A stretch of DNA of 64,000 nt, from NCBI RefSeq assembly GCF_021535045.1, contig NZ_CP091056.1, positions 248,001 through 312,000 of the forward strand, given 5' to 3'. Below the pieces are notes generated by a model. The model saw only the letters and a program-made list of their open reading frames with translations, was not told the origin of the DNA and ran no database searches. The first letter of the stretch is position 1. Each line of letters begins with the position of its first letter. Below are positions 42,468 to 52,439 of this stretch, one piece after another. The position numbers and the translations under genes are program-made. The DNA comes from Ornithinimicrobium sp. INDO-MA30-4. GTDB taxonomy: Bacteria; Actinomycetota; Actinomycetes; Actinomycetales; Dermatophilaceae.

Positions 42468-42505
42468 GTTACGTTACCGTAGGTTACGCAAGCGAAACTT
42501 ACGGT
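42468..42505. promoter_or_regulatory. Clustered TTAC motifs upstream of the nitronate monooxygenase gene
   Basis: TTACG or TTACC occurs at 42469, 42474, 42484 and 42499, and ACCGTA (42476-42481) faces TACGGT (42500-42505). It resembles the compact imperfect dyads bound by TetR-family repressors of lipid metabolism in Actinobacteria, lying 40-75 nt before the start codon. The regulator is not identified. Confidence 0.35.
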
Positions 42506-42544
42506 GTCGTGGTATCGATTTCCTGACGTACCAAGGAGGCTCCT

Positions 42545-44013
42545 GTGGCCCCAAGCACGCAGCCCATCATCATTCAAGGTGGAATGGGCGTAGCCGTTTC
42601 GTCCTGGCAACTCGCACGTGAAGTGTCGATGGCCGGACAAATGGGTGTGATCTCGGGAACCGCGATGGATGCTGTGTTGGCGCGGCGCTTACAGCAGGGC
42701 GACCCAGGCGGTCACATGCGCCGGGCGCTTGCCGCGTTCCCTTCGCCAGAAATGGCTGCTCGGATCCTGGATAAGTTCTTTATTGAAGGCGGCAAGGCTG
42801 AGGACGCGCCCTACCGGCCATTGCCCAAGTTGACCTTGGACACCTCCCGCGCGGCCGCCGAGTTAGCCGTTGTCGGCAACTTCGCGGAAGTGTGGTGTGC
42901 CAAGAGGGCCACGACGGCGTCGTAGGCATCAACTGCTTGGAAAAGTTGCAGGTTGCGACCCCCACGGCATTGCTGGGTGCGGCACTGGCGGGTGTGGACT
43001 ACGTGCTGATGGGTGCTGGGATCCCGCGCGAAATCCCCGCCCTGTTGAACGACTTCGCCGCTAAGCGCGAGGGCAAGATCACGGCCGACGTGGCTGGTGG
43101 GTCAATCACCCGCTATATCAGCGCAGACCCCGTCGACATTCTTGGCGACGACACCCCCGAGACCATCAAGCGTCCTCAGTTCCTGGCGATCGTGTCGGCT
43201 GAGGTGCTCGCAAACTACCTTTACCGCGACCCCGAGATTCGCCCTGATGGGTTTATCGTCGAGGGCCCCAGCGCAGGCGGCCACAGCGCGCCACCGCGCG
43301 GCAAGATGAAGTTGGACGATGACGGCGAGCCCATCTACGGCCCCCGCGACTTGGCTAACTTGCTCAAGATGGCTGAGATCGGTCTGCCCTTCTGGGTGGC
43401 CGGTGCCTACGGCACGCCGGAAAAGGTCGCCGAAGCGCTCGAGGCAGGGGCAGCTGGCGTTCAGGTCGGAACTCTGTTTGCGCTGAGCAACGACAGCGGC
43501 GTCACCGAAGAAACGCGTGAGCAGTTGCTTGAGCAATTGCGCGATAACGGCGACATCAAAGTCCGCAACGACCCGCGTGCCAGCCCGACTGGCTTCCCCT
43601 TCAAGGTGGCGACACTCAAGGACACGGCCAGCGAGGAAGAGGTCTATCAAGAGCGTCCTCGGCTGTGCGACCTGTCCTACCTGCGTACCGCATACGAGAA
43701 AGAAAACGGCGACGTAGGCTTTCGCTGCCCCGCGGAGCCCATCGACATGTACCTCAAGAAGGGTGGCGAAAAGCCAGCCACCGAGGGCCGCAAGTGCTTG
43801 TGCAATGGCTTGATGGCCAACATCGGGCTGGGCCAGACCCGCAAGGACGGCTACTCGGAGACGCGCTTGGTGACTCTCGGGCAGGATCTCGACGGTGCCC
43901 GTCACCTCATGGGTCAGTATCCGCAAGGTTGGAAGGCCGGAGTTGCTGTCGAGTGGTTGATGACTCAGGTGAGTTCGTCGGTTTCTGCCGACAAGTCTGC
44001 CGTCGCTAGCTAG
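42545..44013 (+). CDS. Nitronate monooxygenase family flavoprotein (one frameshift)
   Basis: FMN-dependent TIM-barrel enzyme of the 2-nitropropane dioxygenase class (~490 aa). Features: IIIQGGMGVAVSSWQLAREV at the start, the EGHDGVVGINCLEKLQ region after the break near 42893, VDYVLMGAGIPREIP, FIVEGPSAGGHSAPPRG with the conserved His, FWVAGAYGTPEKVAEALEAG and AAGVQVGTLFALS for FMN phosphate binding. A C-terminal extension carries RCPAEP and GRKCLCN cysteines. Substrate could be alkyl nitronates or another reduced substrate; some members are enoyl reductases. GTG 42545 follows AAGGAGG. The upstream TTAC cluster is a candidate control site. Confidence 0.85.
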
Positions 44014-44059
44014 TTGAGGCGGACCTGCCAGGTATAGGGAGCGCGTAGGCTGTTGGCTC

Positions 44060-45172
44060 GTGGCTGTTGACTTTGAGACCGAACTAAAGAACCTGCGCGC
44101 GACCATGCTGACGGTCTCCCAGGTGACCGACCTGGATCGTCTGGCGGCCAGTATCGCTGACCTCGAAGAGCAGGCGTCCGCTCCCGACCTTTGGGACAAC
44201 GTCGATCACGCCCAAAAGGTGACCTCTCAACTCTCCCGGGCAAACAGCGAGCGCGACCGCATTGTCGGGATGGGTGACCGCATTGACGAGTTGGAAGTCC
44301 TAGTCGAGCTCGCCACAGAAGAGTCAGATCCCGCAGCCCTGGCTGAAGCCGAGACTGAGTTGGCTTCGCTGCGTAAAGACGTGGATCAACTGGAGGTCCG
44401 CACCCTGTTGAACGGTGAGTTCGACGAGCGCGAAGCGGTCGTGACGATTCGTTCGGGTGCCGGTGGCGTCGATGCGGCCGACTGGGCCGAGATGCTCTTG
44501 CGGATGTACCTGCGTTGGGCCGAGCGGCACGACTATCCCACGACCGTGCTCGACACCTCGTATGCCGAAGAGGCCGGGCTGAAGTCCGCGACGTTTGAGG
44601 TCAAGGTTCCATACGCGTTCGGCACGTTGTCCGTTGAAGCGGGCACTCACCGCCTCGTTCGGATCAGCCCATTCGATAACCAGGGGCGCCGTCAGACCTC
44701 GTTTGCTGCGGTGGAGGTCATCCCACTGATCGAGACCACCGACAGCATCGAAATTCCGGACAACGACCTCAAGATCGACGTGTTCCGCTCATCCGGCCCT
44801 GGCGGGCAGTCGGTCAACACCACCGACTCTGCCGTCCGAATGACGCACATCCCCACTGGCACCGTCGTGTCGATGCAAAATGAGAAGTCCCAGATCCAGA
44901 ACCGCGCGGCAGCACTTCGTGTCATGCAGTCTCGGCTTTTGTTGTTGAAGAAGGCCGAGGAGCACGCGACCAAGAAGGAGATGGCTGGAGACATCAAGGC
45001 CTCATGGGGTGACCAGATGCGGTCCTACGTCTTGCACCCATACCAAATGGTCAAGGACCTGCGCACGGCACAGGAGTCGGGCAACGCGTCGGTCATTCTC
45101 GATGGCGAGATTGACAGTTTCATCGAAGCTGGCATTCGGTGGAAGCGCTCACAAGAGCGCGACGCCGAGTAG
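44060..45172 (+). CDS. prfB: Peptide chain release factor 2
   Basis: Terminates translation at UGA and UAA. The RF2-specific tripeptide SPF occurs in [16 protein letters not shown], and the peptidyl-tRNA hydrolysis motif GGQ in [17 protein letters not shown]. Length 370 aa, intact. The frame runs from GTG 44060 without an internal UGA, so the programmed +1 frameshift found in many bacterial prfB genes is absent, as expected for Actinobacteria. It lies upstream of ftsEX, a conserved arrangement. Confidence 0.96.
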   Translation: MAVDFETELKNLRATMLTVSQVTDLDRLAASIADLEEQASAPDLWDNVDHAQKVTSQLSRANSERDRIVGMGDRIDELEVLVELATEESDPAALAEAETELASLRKDVDQLEVRTLLNGEFDEREAVVTIRSGAGGVDAADWAEMLLRMYLRWAERHDYPTTVLDTSYAEEAGLKSATFEVKVPYAFGTLSVEAGTHRLVRISPFDNQGRRQTSFAAVEVIPLIETTDSIEIPDNDLKIDVFRSSGPGGQSVNTTDSAVRMTHIPTGTVVSMQNEKSQIQNRAAALRVMQSRLLLLKKAEEHATKKEMAGDIKASWGDQMRSYVLHPYQMVKDLRTAQESGNASVILDGEIDSFIEAGIRWKRSQERDAE

Positions 45173-45249
45173 GTCGAGCAAAAACAACCCTTCAGGGGTC
45201 ACGTTTCCGCAACGCCGGTCACGTGAGGTTGCTGCAGTCACATAGGTCC

Positions 45250-45267
45250 CACACGTAACATCGTGTG
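45250..45267. promoter_or_regulatory. Small inverted repeat in the prfB-ftsE gap
   Basis: CACACG (45250-45255) and CGTGTG (45262-45267) around TAACAT form a 6-bp dyad ~80 nt before ftsE, inside the 174-nt gap. It could be part of the ftsE promoter control; nothing else stands out in the gap. Confidence 0.25.
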
Positions 45268-45346
45268 TGGTTCACTCTCGTCTGGCTTGTGCCTGGTGAG
45301 CGGGCCGACCGATGCCCCCGATCTGTCAGGCAGTTTTCGATAGCTC

Positions 45347-46051
45347 ATGATTACTCTGGAAAATGTCAGCGTGCGGTACGCCAAGGGCGATCCTTGGGCG
45401 CTCGATGACGTCTCGGTCGACATCCAGCGCGGAGAGTTCGTCTTCGTGGTGGGAGCCTCTGGGTCGGGTAAGTCCTCTTTGATTCGGCTAATTATTTTGG
45501 AGCGTACGGTCACCAAGGGGCGGGTCCTGGTTGCAGGCAATGACCTCAACAAGATGCCCCGACGGCACGTGCCACGGCTGCGCAGGGGAGTGGGAACGGT
45601 CTTTCAAGACTTCCGTCTGCTTTCTGGCAAGACCGTCTATCAAAACGTCGCCTATGTGTTGCAGGTCTTGGGGACAAAGCCACACATGATCAAGCAGCTA
45701 GTCCCCGAGACGCTGGAACTGGTCGGACTCGAAGGCAAAGGCAAGCGATTGCCGCACGAACTCTCTGGTGGCGAGCAGCAGCGAGTAGCGATTGCCAGAG
45801 CCATGGTGAACAAACCACCGATCCTGCTGGCCGATGAGCCCACCGGAAACCTGGACCCAGAAACTAGCCAAGAGATCGTGGCCATTCTGGACCGGATCAA
45901 TCGTTCTGGCACCACCGTGGTGATGGCCACGCACGACACCACGATTGTCGACACCTTCCGCAAGCGGGTCGTTCAACTCAGCGATGGCGTGATCATCCGA
46001 GACCAAGCCGATGGCCAGTATGTCGACACACAGGTGGGGGAGGGCTCGTGA
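45347..46051 (+). CDS. ftsE: Cell division ATP-binding protein FtsE
   Basis: ABC ATPase that with FtsX activates septal peptidoglycan hydrolases. 234 aa, intact: Walker A GASGSGKSSLIRLI, Q-loop VFQDFRLLSGKTV, signature LSGGEQQRVAIARA, Walker B ILLADEPTGNLDP, H-loop MATHD. The VFQDFRLL motif is characteristic of FtsE. A C-terminal Gln/Asp-rich tail is present. Its stop overlaps ftsX by 4 nt (coding coupling). Confidence 0.96.
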   Translation: MITLENVSVRYAKGDPWALDDVSVDIQRGEFVFVVGASGSGKSSLIRLIILERTVTKGRVLVAGNDLNKMPRRHVPRLRRGVGTVFQDFRLLSGKTVYQNVAYVLQVLGTKPHMIKQLVPETLELVGLEGKGKRLPHELSGGEQQRVAIARAMVNKPPILLADEPTGNLDPETSQEIVAILDRINRSGTTVVMATHDTTIVDTFRKRVVQLSDGVIIRDQADGQYVDTQVGEGS

Positions 46052-46970
46052 GATTAGGGTTCCTCTTCGGCGAGGTGGCCAACGGTCTGCGCCGCAACAC
46101 CGCAATGTTTGTCTCTGTCGTGCTCGTCACCATGGTTTCGGTGTTTTTCATGGGTGGCGGCTTGCTCGCGCAACAGCAAGCGTCGCTGTCCAAGGGCTAT
46201 TGGTATGACCGGGTCCAGGTCACGATCTTCCTGTGCACTCCAAACGCGACCGACGTCGCTGCCTGTGTCGGGGGAGCTGCCACGCAAGAGCAGCGTGACC
46301 AGATCGAGAGTGACCTAGAGAGCCTCAGCCCGTTGGTCGAGGACTACTTCTATGAGTCAAATGGCGAGGCATACGATCGATTCCGGGAGCAGTTCCGCAA
46401 CTCCCCAGCCCTGGACACCATTCCGCAAGAGGCCATCCCGGAGAGTTTCCGGGTGCAATTGTTCGACCCCAGCAAGTACGACGTCATCGCCGGTGCCTTC
46501 CAGGGCACGCCCGGCGTCGACGACGTTGTGGACCAGCGTGACCTGGTCCAGCGTCTGGCAGCGTTCCTCAATGTCGTGACTTTCGGCGCGGTTTCGCTGG
46601 CCCTGGCCATGCTGATCTGTGCTCTGCTGCTGATCGGCACCACTATCAGGCTGACAGCCTGGTCACGCCGCCGAGAAACCAACATCATGCGGATGGTGGG
46701 CGCCAGCGCTTTCACTCTGTACGTGCCGTTCATTATCGAGACAGTCCTGGCCACTCTGCTTGGAAGTCTGCTGGCTCTAGCCCTGTTGTATGGCGTCGTT
46801 GAGTACGGCATCACCGGCTACCTATCCGATCTCCTAGCCGGACAGAGTGGCTTGGTCAGCTTGATCGGCAGCTCAGAACTCTTCTTTTTAGCCCCTTCCT
46901 GGTCGGTGGGGCCGTCTTGCTGGCGGTCATCACCTCCTGGTTCGCCCTGCGTCGTTACGTTCGCGTTTAG
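46048..46970 (+). CDS. ftsX: Cell division protein FtsX (one frameshift)
   Basis: Four-helix membrane partner of FtsE (~307 aa). An N-terminal cytoplasmic segment and TM1 (TAMFVSVVLVTMVSVFFMGG) are followed by a ~130-residue extracellular loop with two Cys (LCTPNATDVAACVG) that should contact the hydrolase. The FtsX core has VTFGAVSLALAMLICALLLI, RRRETNIMRMVGASAFTLYVPF and IIETVLATLLGSLLAL. The break near 46893 restores the end FLVGGAVLLAVITSWFALRR with TAG at 46968-46970. The stop overlaps the next gene's GTG. Confidence 0.93.
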
Positions 46971-48555
46971 TGAGGCCCCTGATGAATGTTCTTTCCCGCA
47001 CCACTCTGGCCCGACCCCACCGTCACCGGGGGATTAAGGCATCGCTGATCATTGCGCTGAGTGCCGGAATGATTATGGGCACGCCCGCACTGGCAGACGA
47101 GCTCGATGATATTCAAGACCAGCAAGAGCGGGTCCAACAGGAGCAGCAAGGCACTCAGAACGACAAGTCTGAGGTCGAGGGGTCCATTGAAGACCTGGGC
47201 GAGCACCTGGAGGACACATCACTTGAGCTAGAAGCGGCCAACGCCAAGCTTGAGAAAACCAACGCCGATGTTGCGGCGGCTGAAATAGCCCTGGCCGGAG
47301 CTCAGGATGAGTTGGATGCTGCCGAAGTGGAGGCAGACCGCATTCAGGGTGAGTTGGATGTTGCCTACGCCAATGAAGAAAAGATTCAAACCTCGCTTGA
47401 TGACAATGCGCAGGCGCAAGAAGAAACAGAAGCCGCTGTCGGAGCCATCGCCCGCGAGTCCTACAAGAATGGTGGGGTTGGCGAGCTAGAGGCGACCCTT
47501 GACGTCTTGGCTGGCGATGGCGACGCAGTGCAAGAGCTCGAGATGTCGCGAACAGTTCTGCGCGTCCAAGACCAGAGCATTCAAGAGTTGAGCAACCAGA
47601 AAGCAGTCGAAGTAGCCGAGCAAGATCGGCTTGCGGGCGTCCGGGCCGATATCGCGGACCTGCTGGCTGAAGCCGAGGCCAACGTCATCCGAAAGGAAGA
47701 CGCGGTCACGGCTGCCGACGAGGCGAAGACTGACTTGGAAGACTTGCAAGCTCAGCAGGAAGCAGACCAAGCGAGCTTGAAGAGGAGAAGGCCAAGGTCT
47801 CAAAGGACTTGGAGGCAGCGCAACAGGAGAACGACGACCTGGAAGCGCAGTTGGCTGAATTGGCGGCCGAGAAGTACGACCTCGACATTGCCGAGCAGGC
47901 TGAGGTCCAACGGCTCGCGGACGAAGAGGCCAAGCGCATCGCTGAGGCCGAGGCGCAACGCGCAGCCGAAGCCGAGGCTGCGCGTCAGGCTGAGGCTGCG
48001 CGTCAGGCTGAAGCAGAACGCCAAGCCGAAGCAGAGCGTCAGCAGCAGTCGTCTTCATCGCCGGCGCCAGCCCTGCTCCCGCGCCAGCCCCTGCTCCCGC
48101 GCCAGCCCCTGCTCCCGCGCCAGCCCCTGAACCCGCACCGGCACCTGCGCCAGCCCCAAGCGGCGGGTATCTCTCCCGGCCAACCCCAGCTGCCGTTACC
48201 AGCAGCTACGGCTACCGGACCCACCCCATCTTCGGCGACCAGCGCTTACACGCTGGCACTCGACTTCGCCTCCAACTGCGGCACTCCGGTGTATGCGGGC
48301 GCTGACGGCACCGTCATCGACACCCCGTTCACCGCGGGTGGTGGCAACAAGATCATCATTGACCATGGTGTGGTGAACGGCGTGAACTTGACCACGACAT
48401 ACCTGCACCTGCAGTCGTATGCGGTGAAGTCGGGCTCAGTGAGCAGCGGGCAAGTTGTTGCCTACGCCGGAACGACGGGCAGCTCAACAGCGTGCCACCT
48501 GCACTTCGAGACGCGAGAAAACGGCATCACGGTTAACCCGATGAATTGGCTGTAA
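46970..48555 (+). CDS. Coiled-coil M23 peptidase, FtsEX-dependent murein hydrolase candidate (about three frameshifts)
   Basis: Exported protein of ~530 aa: signal peptide (ASLIIALSAGMIMGTPALA), ~330 residues of coiled coil rich in Glu/Ala/Gln (DELDDIQDQQERVQQEQQ onward), a Pro-Ala linker made by an 18-bp tandem repeat, and a C-terminal LytM/M23 domain. The M23 zinc motif reads YGYRTHPIFGDQRLHAGTDF when the correct frame is followed, and HLHFETRENG supplies the second part. Breaks lie near 47780, 48070 and 48270. The coiled-coil plus M23 plan and the ftsEX position match EnvC/RipC-type hydrolases activated by FtsEX at division. Start GTG 46970; ATG 46982 is possible. Confidence 0.88.
48072..48125 (+). 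repeat. 18-bp tandem repeat coding the Pro-Ala linker
   Basis: CCTGCTCCCGCGCCAGCC occurs three times without gaps (48072-48089, 48090-48107, 48108-48125) and encodes a PAPAPA linker between coiled coil and peptidase domain. Copy number is prone to change. Confidence 0.85.
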
Positions 48556-48626
48556 ACTCGGACGTTGCGTCGCGTTCGCGTTGCACTATTGGGCCTGCCC
48601 GCAGGCCACGGCGAGGGAAAGAGCAG

Positions 48627-49103
48627 ATGGTGAAGGAGAAGGGTCGCAAGCTTGTTGCCAACAACAAGAAGGCGCGCCACGAGTTCCACCTTGAGGACAC
48701 GGTCGAAGCAGGCCTGGTCCTGACGGGGACAGAAGTTAAGTCTTTGCGGATGGGACGCGCTGCTCTGGTCGATGGCTATGTCACGGACTACCGCGGCGAG
48801 TTGTACCTCGAGAATGCTCATATCCCCGAGTACTCCCAGGGCAATTGGACCAACCACAGCGCCCGGCGGCGTCGCAAGTTGTTGATGCACCGCGATCAGA
48901 TCGACAAAATGATCATGAAGGCTGGCCAGGCTGGCTACACGATCGTGCCACTCTCGCTGTACTTCGTGGATGGCCGAGCCAAAGTCGAGATCGCCTTGGG
49001 CAAGGGTAAGAAACTGCACGATAAGCGACAGACGATGCGAGAGCGTCAAGATCAGATGGAAGCCCAGCGGGCCATGTCCAACCATCTGAAGAAACACGGG
49101 TAG
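48627..49103 (+). CDS. smpB: SsrA-binding protein SmpB
   Basis: Binds tmRNA and delivers it to stalled ribosomes. 158 aa, intact: VANNKKARHEFHLEDTVEAG, LVLTGTEVKSLRMGRA, YLENAHIPEYSQGNWTNHSA, and the C-terminal basic tail with GKGKKLHDKRQTMRERQ. ATG 48627 after GGAAAGAGC is chosen; a longer in-frame start at 48546 overlaps the M23 gene and lacks support. Its partner tmRNA follows 51 nt downstream, the conserved smpB-ssrA order. Confidence 0.96.
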   Translation: MVKEKGRKLVANNKKARHEFHLEDTVEAGLVLTGTEVKSLRMGRAALVDGYVTDYRGELYLENAHIPEYSQGNWTNHSARRRRKLLMHRDQIDKMIMKAGQAGYTIVPLSLYFVDGRAKVEIALGKGKKLHDKRQTMRERQDQMEAQRAMSNHLKKHG

Positions 49104-49126
49104 ACTACATCTCTGGAACATTGAAA

Positions 49127-49545
49127 ACTGGACAGTGTGATGTGGTCACCTCATGGGGGTGATCGGTTTCGACGTTGTGCGGCCAATTAGAGGAAGCGGG
49201 CCGAGAATGCAAGGTCAACTCGTTAATGTTCCTTGCAAAACCACAGGTGCCGATTCCAAGCGCACCGACTTCGCCCTCGCTGCCTAAGCGAGCCTGAAGT
49301 CTGTCAGCCTGAGGTAGTTTCCGACTCAGTGTCTGGCATCAGCTAGGAAACTTGCTGCGTCATCATGTTGGGGGATGACGCGGGACTCTTACTCAACTGG
49401 GCCTGTCAGAGGACGTGTGCGTGCGAGCTCTGGGGCCGAGAAAATCCATAGCGCACTGCGCCCGGAGAAGCTCTAGTTCCCCGGCAGCGGACGCGGGTTC
49501 GATTCCCGCCACCTCCACCATTTCGACCACATCACACTGTTCAGT
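49127..49545 (+). repeat. Complementary flanks enclosing tmRNA (processing-stalk candidate)
   Basis: Bases 49127-49147 are complementary to 49525-49545 over 21 positions with a single G-U pair. The core ACAGTGTGATGTGGTC (49132-49147) pairs perfectly with 49525-49540. The arms stop 7 nt before the tmRNA 5' end and begin 4 nt after its 3' CCA. In a precursor transcript they would form a long helix closing the tmRNA domain, similar to rRNA processing stalks. Confidence 0.7.
49155..49520 (+). ncRNA. ssrA: tmRNA (transfer-messenger RNA)
   Basis: One-piece tmRNA of 366 nt. The 5' end GGGGGTGATCGGTTTCGAC is the conserved tRNA-like start, and the 3' end has the T-arm GGTTCGATTCC and acceptor CACCTCC-A-CCA, which pairs with GGGGGTG (one G-U). 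The encoded tag reads ADSKRTDFALAA followed by TAA at 49285-49287, with the proposed resume codon GCC at 49249. The ALAA end is the usual protease signal, and the ADS start matches the mycobacterial tag. CCA is encoded. smpB lies upstream; a hairpin terminator follows. Confidence 0.97.
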
Positions 49546-49562
49546 CCATTGTTCTGCAACGT

Positions 49563-49600
49563 CTAAGGGCGGCGATCATTTCGGTGATCGCCGCCCTTAG
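49563..49600. terminator. Long hairpin between ssrA and the EamA gene
   Basis: A 16-bp perfect stem (49563-49578 with 49585-49600) with a TTTCGG loop lies between convergent ssrA and the permease gene, so it can stop transcription from both sides. T-runs are absent. Confidence 0.75.
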
Positions 49601-49631
49601 TCATGCCTGCTCTTGAACGCCTACGCGTTGC

Positions 49632-50543
49632 TCAACTCTGTTGGCGCCTTTGGCGCAATGACGGCAGGCTTGTCACTCTTTGCTCGTGCCATGCCAAAGC
49701 CGTCACGCTGGCGACCACGATGAACATGCCCATCCAGCGGCTCGGTGTCATTGAGGCATCCAGCAGAGTGACGCCAACAATCGCTGCTGTCACCGGGAAG
49801 AACAACTCTGCAAACGTCGCCCGCGAGGCCGGGGTGCGCCGCAAGCCGATGTAGTAGAAGGTCAGAGCTAACAACCCCGGGATCAAGGCGAGGCCGATCA
49901 GCGTTGGCGCCAACGAGATCGGCATTGTCCAACCGGACCCGGTCACCAAAACGATCAGCAACGTTGCCGGCAGCCCAAAGGCAAAGCGCAGCACCAGAGT
50001 GTTGCGTGCGCCCAGTTCTTGATCTACGAGTCGCCCCAAAACAGTCCCTGCTGCCCACAGCGCAGCCGCTCCCAAAGCAAACAGCGCCGCTTGAGCATCG
50101 GAGATGCCGACGTTGAAGGGCTCCGCGAAGGTCAGCAGCCAAGCACCAATCAGCGCTGGAATCGCGAAGAACGCAAACTTCGGTCGCAGCCGCTCGCCGA
50201 GGATGACAACCGCCAACAAGATAGCCAGCAGCGGTTGCAACTTTTGCAGCACCTGTGGCGTGATCGGGTCGCCAAACTGGAAAGCTGCGGTGAAGAGGGT
50301 CGTGGCGAGTGCTGAAGAACCTGCCCCGATGATGACGGTGGCGGCCCGAGTCCGCGCGGACGATGAAGCCCAGGCGCGCAGGGCTGCTGGCAGGAACGGC
50401 GAGACAAAGAGCACCAAAGCCAGGTGCTCAAAGAAGACGACGGTGGGAGCAGAGAGCCCACGCGAAAGTGGCTCCCGGAGCAGCGCTGAGGTTCCCCACA
50501 GACTTGCCCCGAGAGCCACTAACCAAGTGAGGTCACGCCTCAC
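49632..50543 (-). CDS. EamA/DMT-family transporter
   Basis: Ten-helix permease of the drug/metabolite transporter superfamily, 303 aa, intact. Two EamA repeats are visible: the first from LTWLVALGASLWGTSALLRE to LQPLLAILLAVVILGERLRP, the second from ALFALGAAALWAAGTVLGR to FAELFFPVTAAIVGVTLLD. A Gln/Arg-rich C-terminus is cytoplasmic. Substrate unknown (metabolite export). The start GTG 50543 overlaps the trx stop as GTGA, so both are probably in one transcript. Confidence 0.88.
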   Translation of the reverse strand: MRRDLTWLVALGASLWGTSALLREPLSRGLSAPTVVFFEHLALVLFVSPFLPAALRAWASSSARTRAATVIIGAGSSALATTLFTAAFQFGDPITPQVLQKLQPLLAILLAVVILGERLRPKFAFFAIPALIGAWLLTFAEPFNVGISDAQAALFALGAAALWAAGTVLGRLVDQELGARNTLVLRFAFGLPATLLIVLVTGSGWTMPISLAPTLIGLALIPGLLALTFYYIGLRRTPASRATFAELFFPVTAAIVGVTLLDASMTPSRWMGMFIVVASVTALAWHEQRVTSLPSLRQRRQQS

Positions 50544-50926
50544 GAATCAGCGCCCTGCGCTGCGGTTTCGCTCTGCTCTGCGATCTTGGCGCGGACGTCA
50601 TCCATGTCCAGCTCCTTAACCTGCGAGATCAGCGAGTCAAGTGCGTTCGCGGGGAGTGCGCCTGGCTGTGCGAAGACGAGAATGCCCTCGCGGAAGGCCA
50701 TAACGGTCGGGATCGAGGTGATGTTGGCGCTACCGGCCAATTCGCCCTGCGCTTCGGTGTCAACCTTGCCGAAGACAATGTCGGAGTGCTCGTTGGAGGC
50801 TTCCTCGAAGATGGGTCCGAACTGCTTGCACGGGCCACACCACTCTGCCCACCAGTCAACCAACACAATGTCGTTGTCGGTGAGGGTCTGCTCGAAGGTC
50901 TCTGTAGTCAGTTCAACAGTGCTCAT
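50540..50926 (-). CDS. Thioredoxin
   Basis: 128-aa dithiol oxidoreductase: VDWWAEWCGPCKQFGPIFEE carries the WCGPC active site, and the cis-Pro is in ITSIPTVMAFREG. The C-terminal extension (DMDDVRAKIAEQSETAAQGA) is acidic and slightly longer than in Trx1. The start MSTVELTTETFEQTL at 50926 is preferred over upstream in-frame codons, which would give a non-thioredoxin extension. Its stop is coupled to the EamA gene. Confidence 0.93.
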   Translation of the reverse strand: MSTVELTTETFEQTLTDNDIVLVDWWAEWCGPCKQFGPIFEEASNEHSDIVFGKVDTEAQGELAGSANITSIPTVMAFREGILVFAQPGALPANALDSLISQVKELDMDDVRAKIAEQSETAAQGADS

Positions 50927-50997
50927 ATTGGGGCCAACAGGCGAACGCGCCCAGAGATTCCCGGCACCTGGGGGCGGCATAGGTCACAATGAAGCGC

Positions 50998-52439
50998 ATG
51001 AGCCCTGTTCCTTCCGTGTCCAACTCCATCACTGTCCGCTTGCGCTTGCCTGCGCGGGTCACGGCAGTTAGCGAAATCTCCGGCGCCGTTGAGCGAGCGT
51101 CCGGCATGGTTACCGCAGAGACATCACTGAGTCAGGCACAGAGCGGCTCCAGGCCGACCTGACGATCGCGACCTATGGCAGCGATCACGCGGATGAGGTT
51201 GTCGAGGCAATGCGCACCGTCCACGGTGTCGAGATCGACAAGGTCAGCGACCGCACTTTCCTGGTGCACCTTGGCGGAAAGCTCAGCGTTGAGTCCAAGC
51301 TCCCGATCCGCAACCGCGATGACCTGTCGCTGGTTTACACCCCAGGTGTGGCAAAGATCTGCCAGGCGATTTATGACAACCCAGAGGACGCGCGCCGATT
51401 AACGATTAAGCGCAACACTGTCGCGGTGGTCACGGATGGCACAGCTGTCCTCGGTATGGGTGACATCGGGCCACTGGCAGCGATGCCGGTCATGGAGGGC
51501 AAGGCAGCGCTGTTCAAGCGGTTCGCCAACGTCGACGCCTTTCCGATTTGTCTAGATACCAAGGACGCCGATGAGATCGTTGCGATCGTTAAGGCAATCG
51601 CGCCCGGTTTTGCTGGCATCAACCTGGAGGACATCTCTGCTCCACGCTGCTTCTACATCGAGGAGCGACTCCGCGAAGAGCTAGATATTCCGGTCTTCCA
51701 CGACGACCAGCACGGTACGGCCATCGTTGCGTTGGCCGCCCTACGAAACGCCCTGCGTGTGGTCCACAAAGAACTCAAAGATGTTCGCATTGTTATGTCC
51801 GGGGCTGGCGCGGCAGGTACGGCCATCATCAGGTTGCTGATCAAGGCTGGGGCGGCGAACCTTGTGGTCTCCGACGTTCATGGCGTCGTGCATCCCGAAC
51901 GCGCGGACATCGCGGCCGATCCAGATTCGCAGTTGGCATGGGTCGCTGGTCACACCAACCAGGACGGGTTCCAGGGCTCGCTCATTGAAGCCGTCGTGGG
52001 CAGCGATGTCTTTATCGGCGTCTCGGCTGGCAACCTGCTGACTGGCGACCACATCGCCACAATGAATGACGACGCAATCGTTTTCGCTATGGCCAACCCG
52101 GTGCCCGAGGTGGACCCCGCGGCGGCTGGGCAGCACGCCACCGTCGTTGCAACCGGTCGAAGCGACTTCGCCAACCAGATCAACAACGTTTTGGTCTTCC
52201 CCGGCGTCTTCCGCGGTCTGCTGGATGCGGGCACCGACATGGTCAGTGACGACACGTTGCTGGCTGCGGCAATGGCGCTGGCTGATGTAGTCGGCCCTGA
52301 CGAGCTCAACCCGACCTACATCATCCCCAGCGTCTTTAACCCCAAGGCGACCAAAGCCGTGGCCAAAGCAGTTGAAGAGGCTGCTCGCGCTCGGACAACT
52401 CAGGAAGCATCTGGTGACGCAGCGGCACCTGCTGGATAG
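50998..52439 (+). CDS. ACT-domain malic enzyme (one frameshift)
   Basis: Oxidative decarboxylation of malate to pyruvate. An N-terminal ACT-like domain (SNSITVRLRLPARVTAVSEI), after a break near 51115, continues TERLQADLTIATYGSDHADE. The malic domain has SLVYTPGVAKICQAI with the catalytic Tyr, LGMGDIGPLAAMPVMEGKAAL, INLEDISAPRCFYIEE, and PVFHDDQHGTAIV; the NAD(P) fold has VMSGAGAAGTAIIRLLI. Total ~480 aa. ATG 50989 and ATG 50998 are both possible. The ACT domain suggests allosteric control by a small ligand. Divergent from thioredoxin. Confidence 0.92.

Noticed and set aside
43102..44199. 365-codon minus-strand frame opposite the nitronate monooxygenase and prfB start
   Set aside because: It spans two real genes on the other strand and shows no domain.
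44060..45172. Programmed +1 frameshift in prfB
   Set aside because: The frame is continuous and has no in-frame TGA near codon 26.
48072..48125. CRISPR-like direct repeats
   Set aside because: The units are contiguous without spacers and encode a Pro-Ala linker.
49127..49545. tmRNA flanks as integration (att) sites of a mobile element
   Set aside because: The arms are inverted, not direct, repeats; no integrase is nearby and housekeeping genes continue on both sides.
49415..49600. Small plus-strand frame over the tmRNA 3' half
   Set aside because: It lies in the tRNA-like domain and terminator of ssrA.
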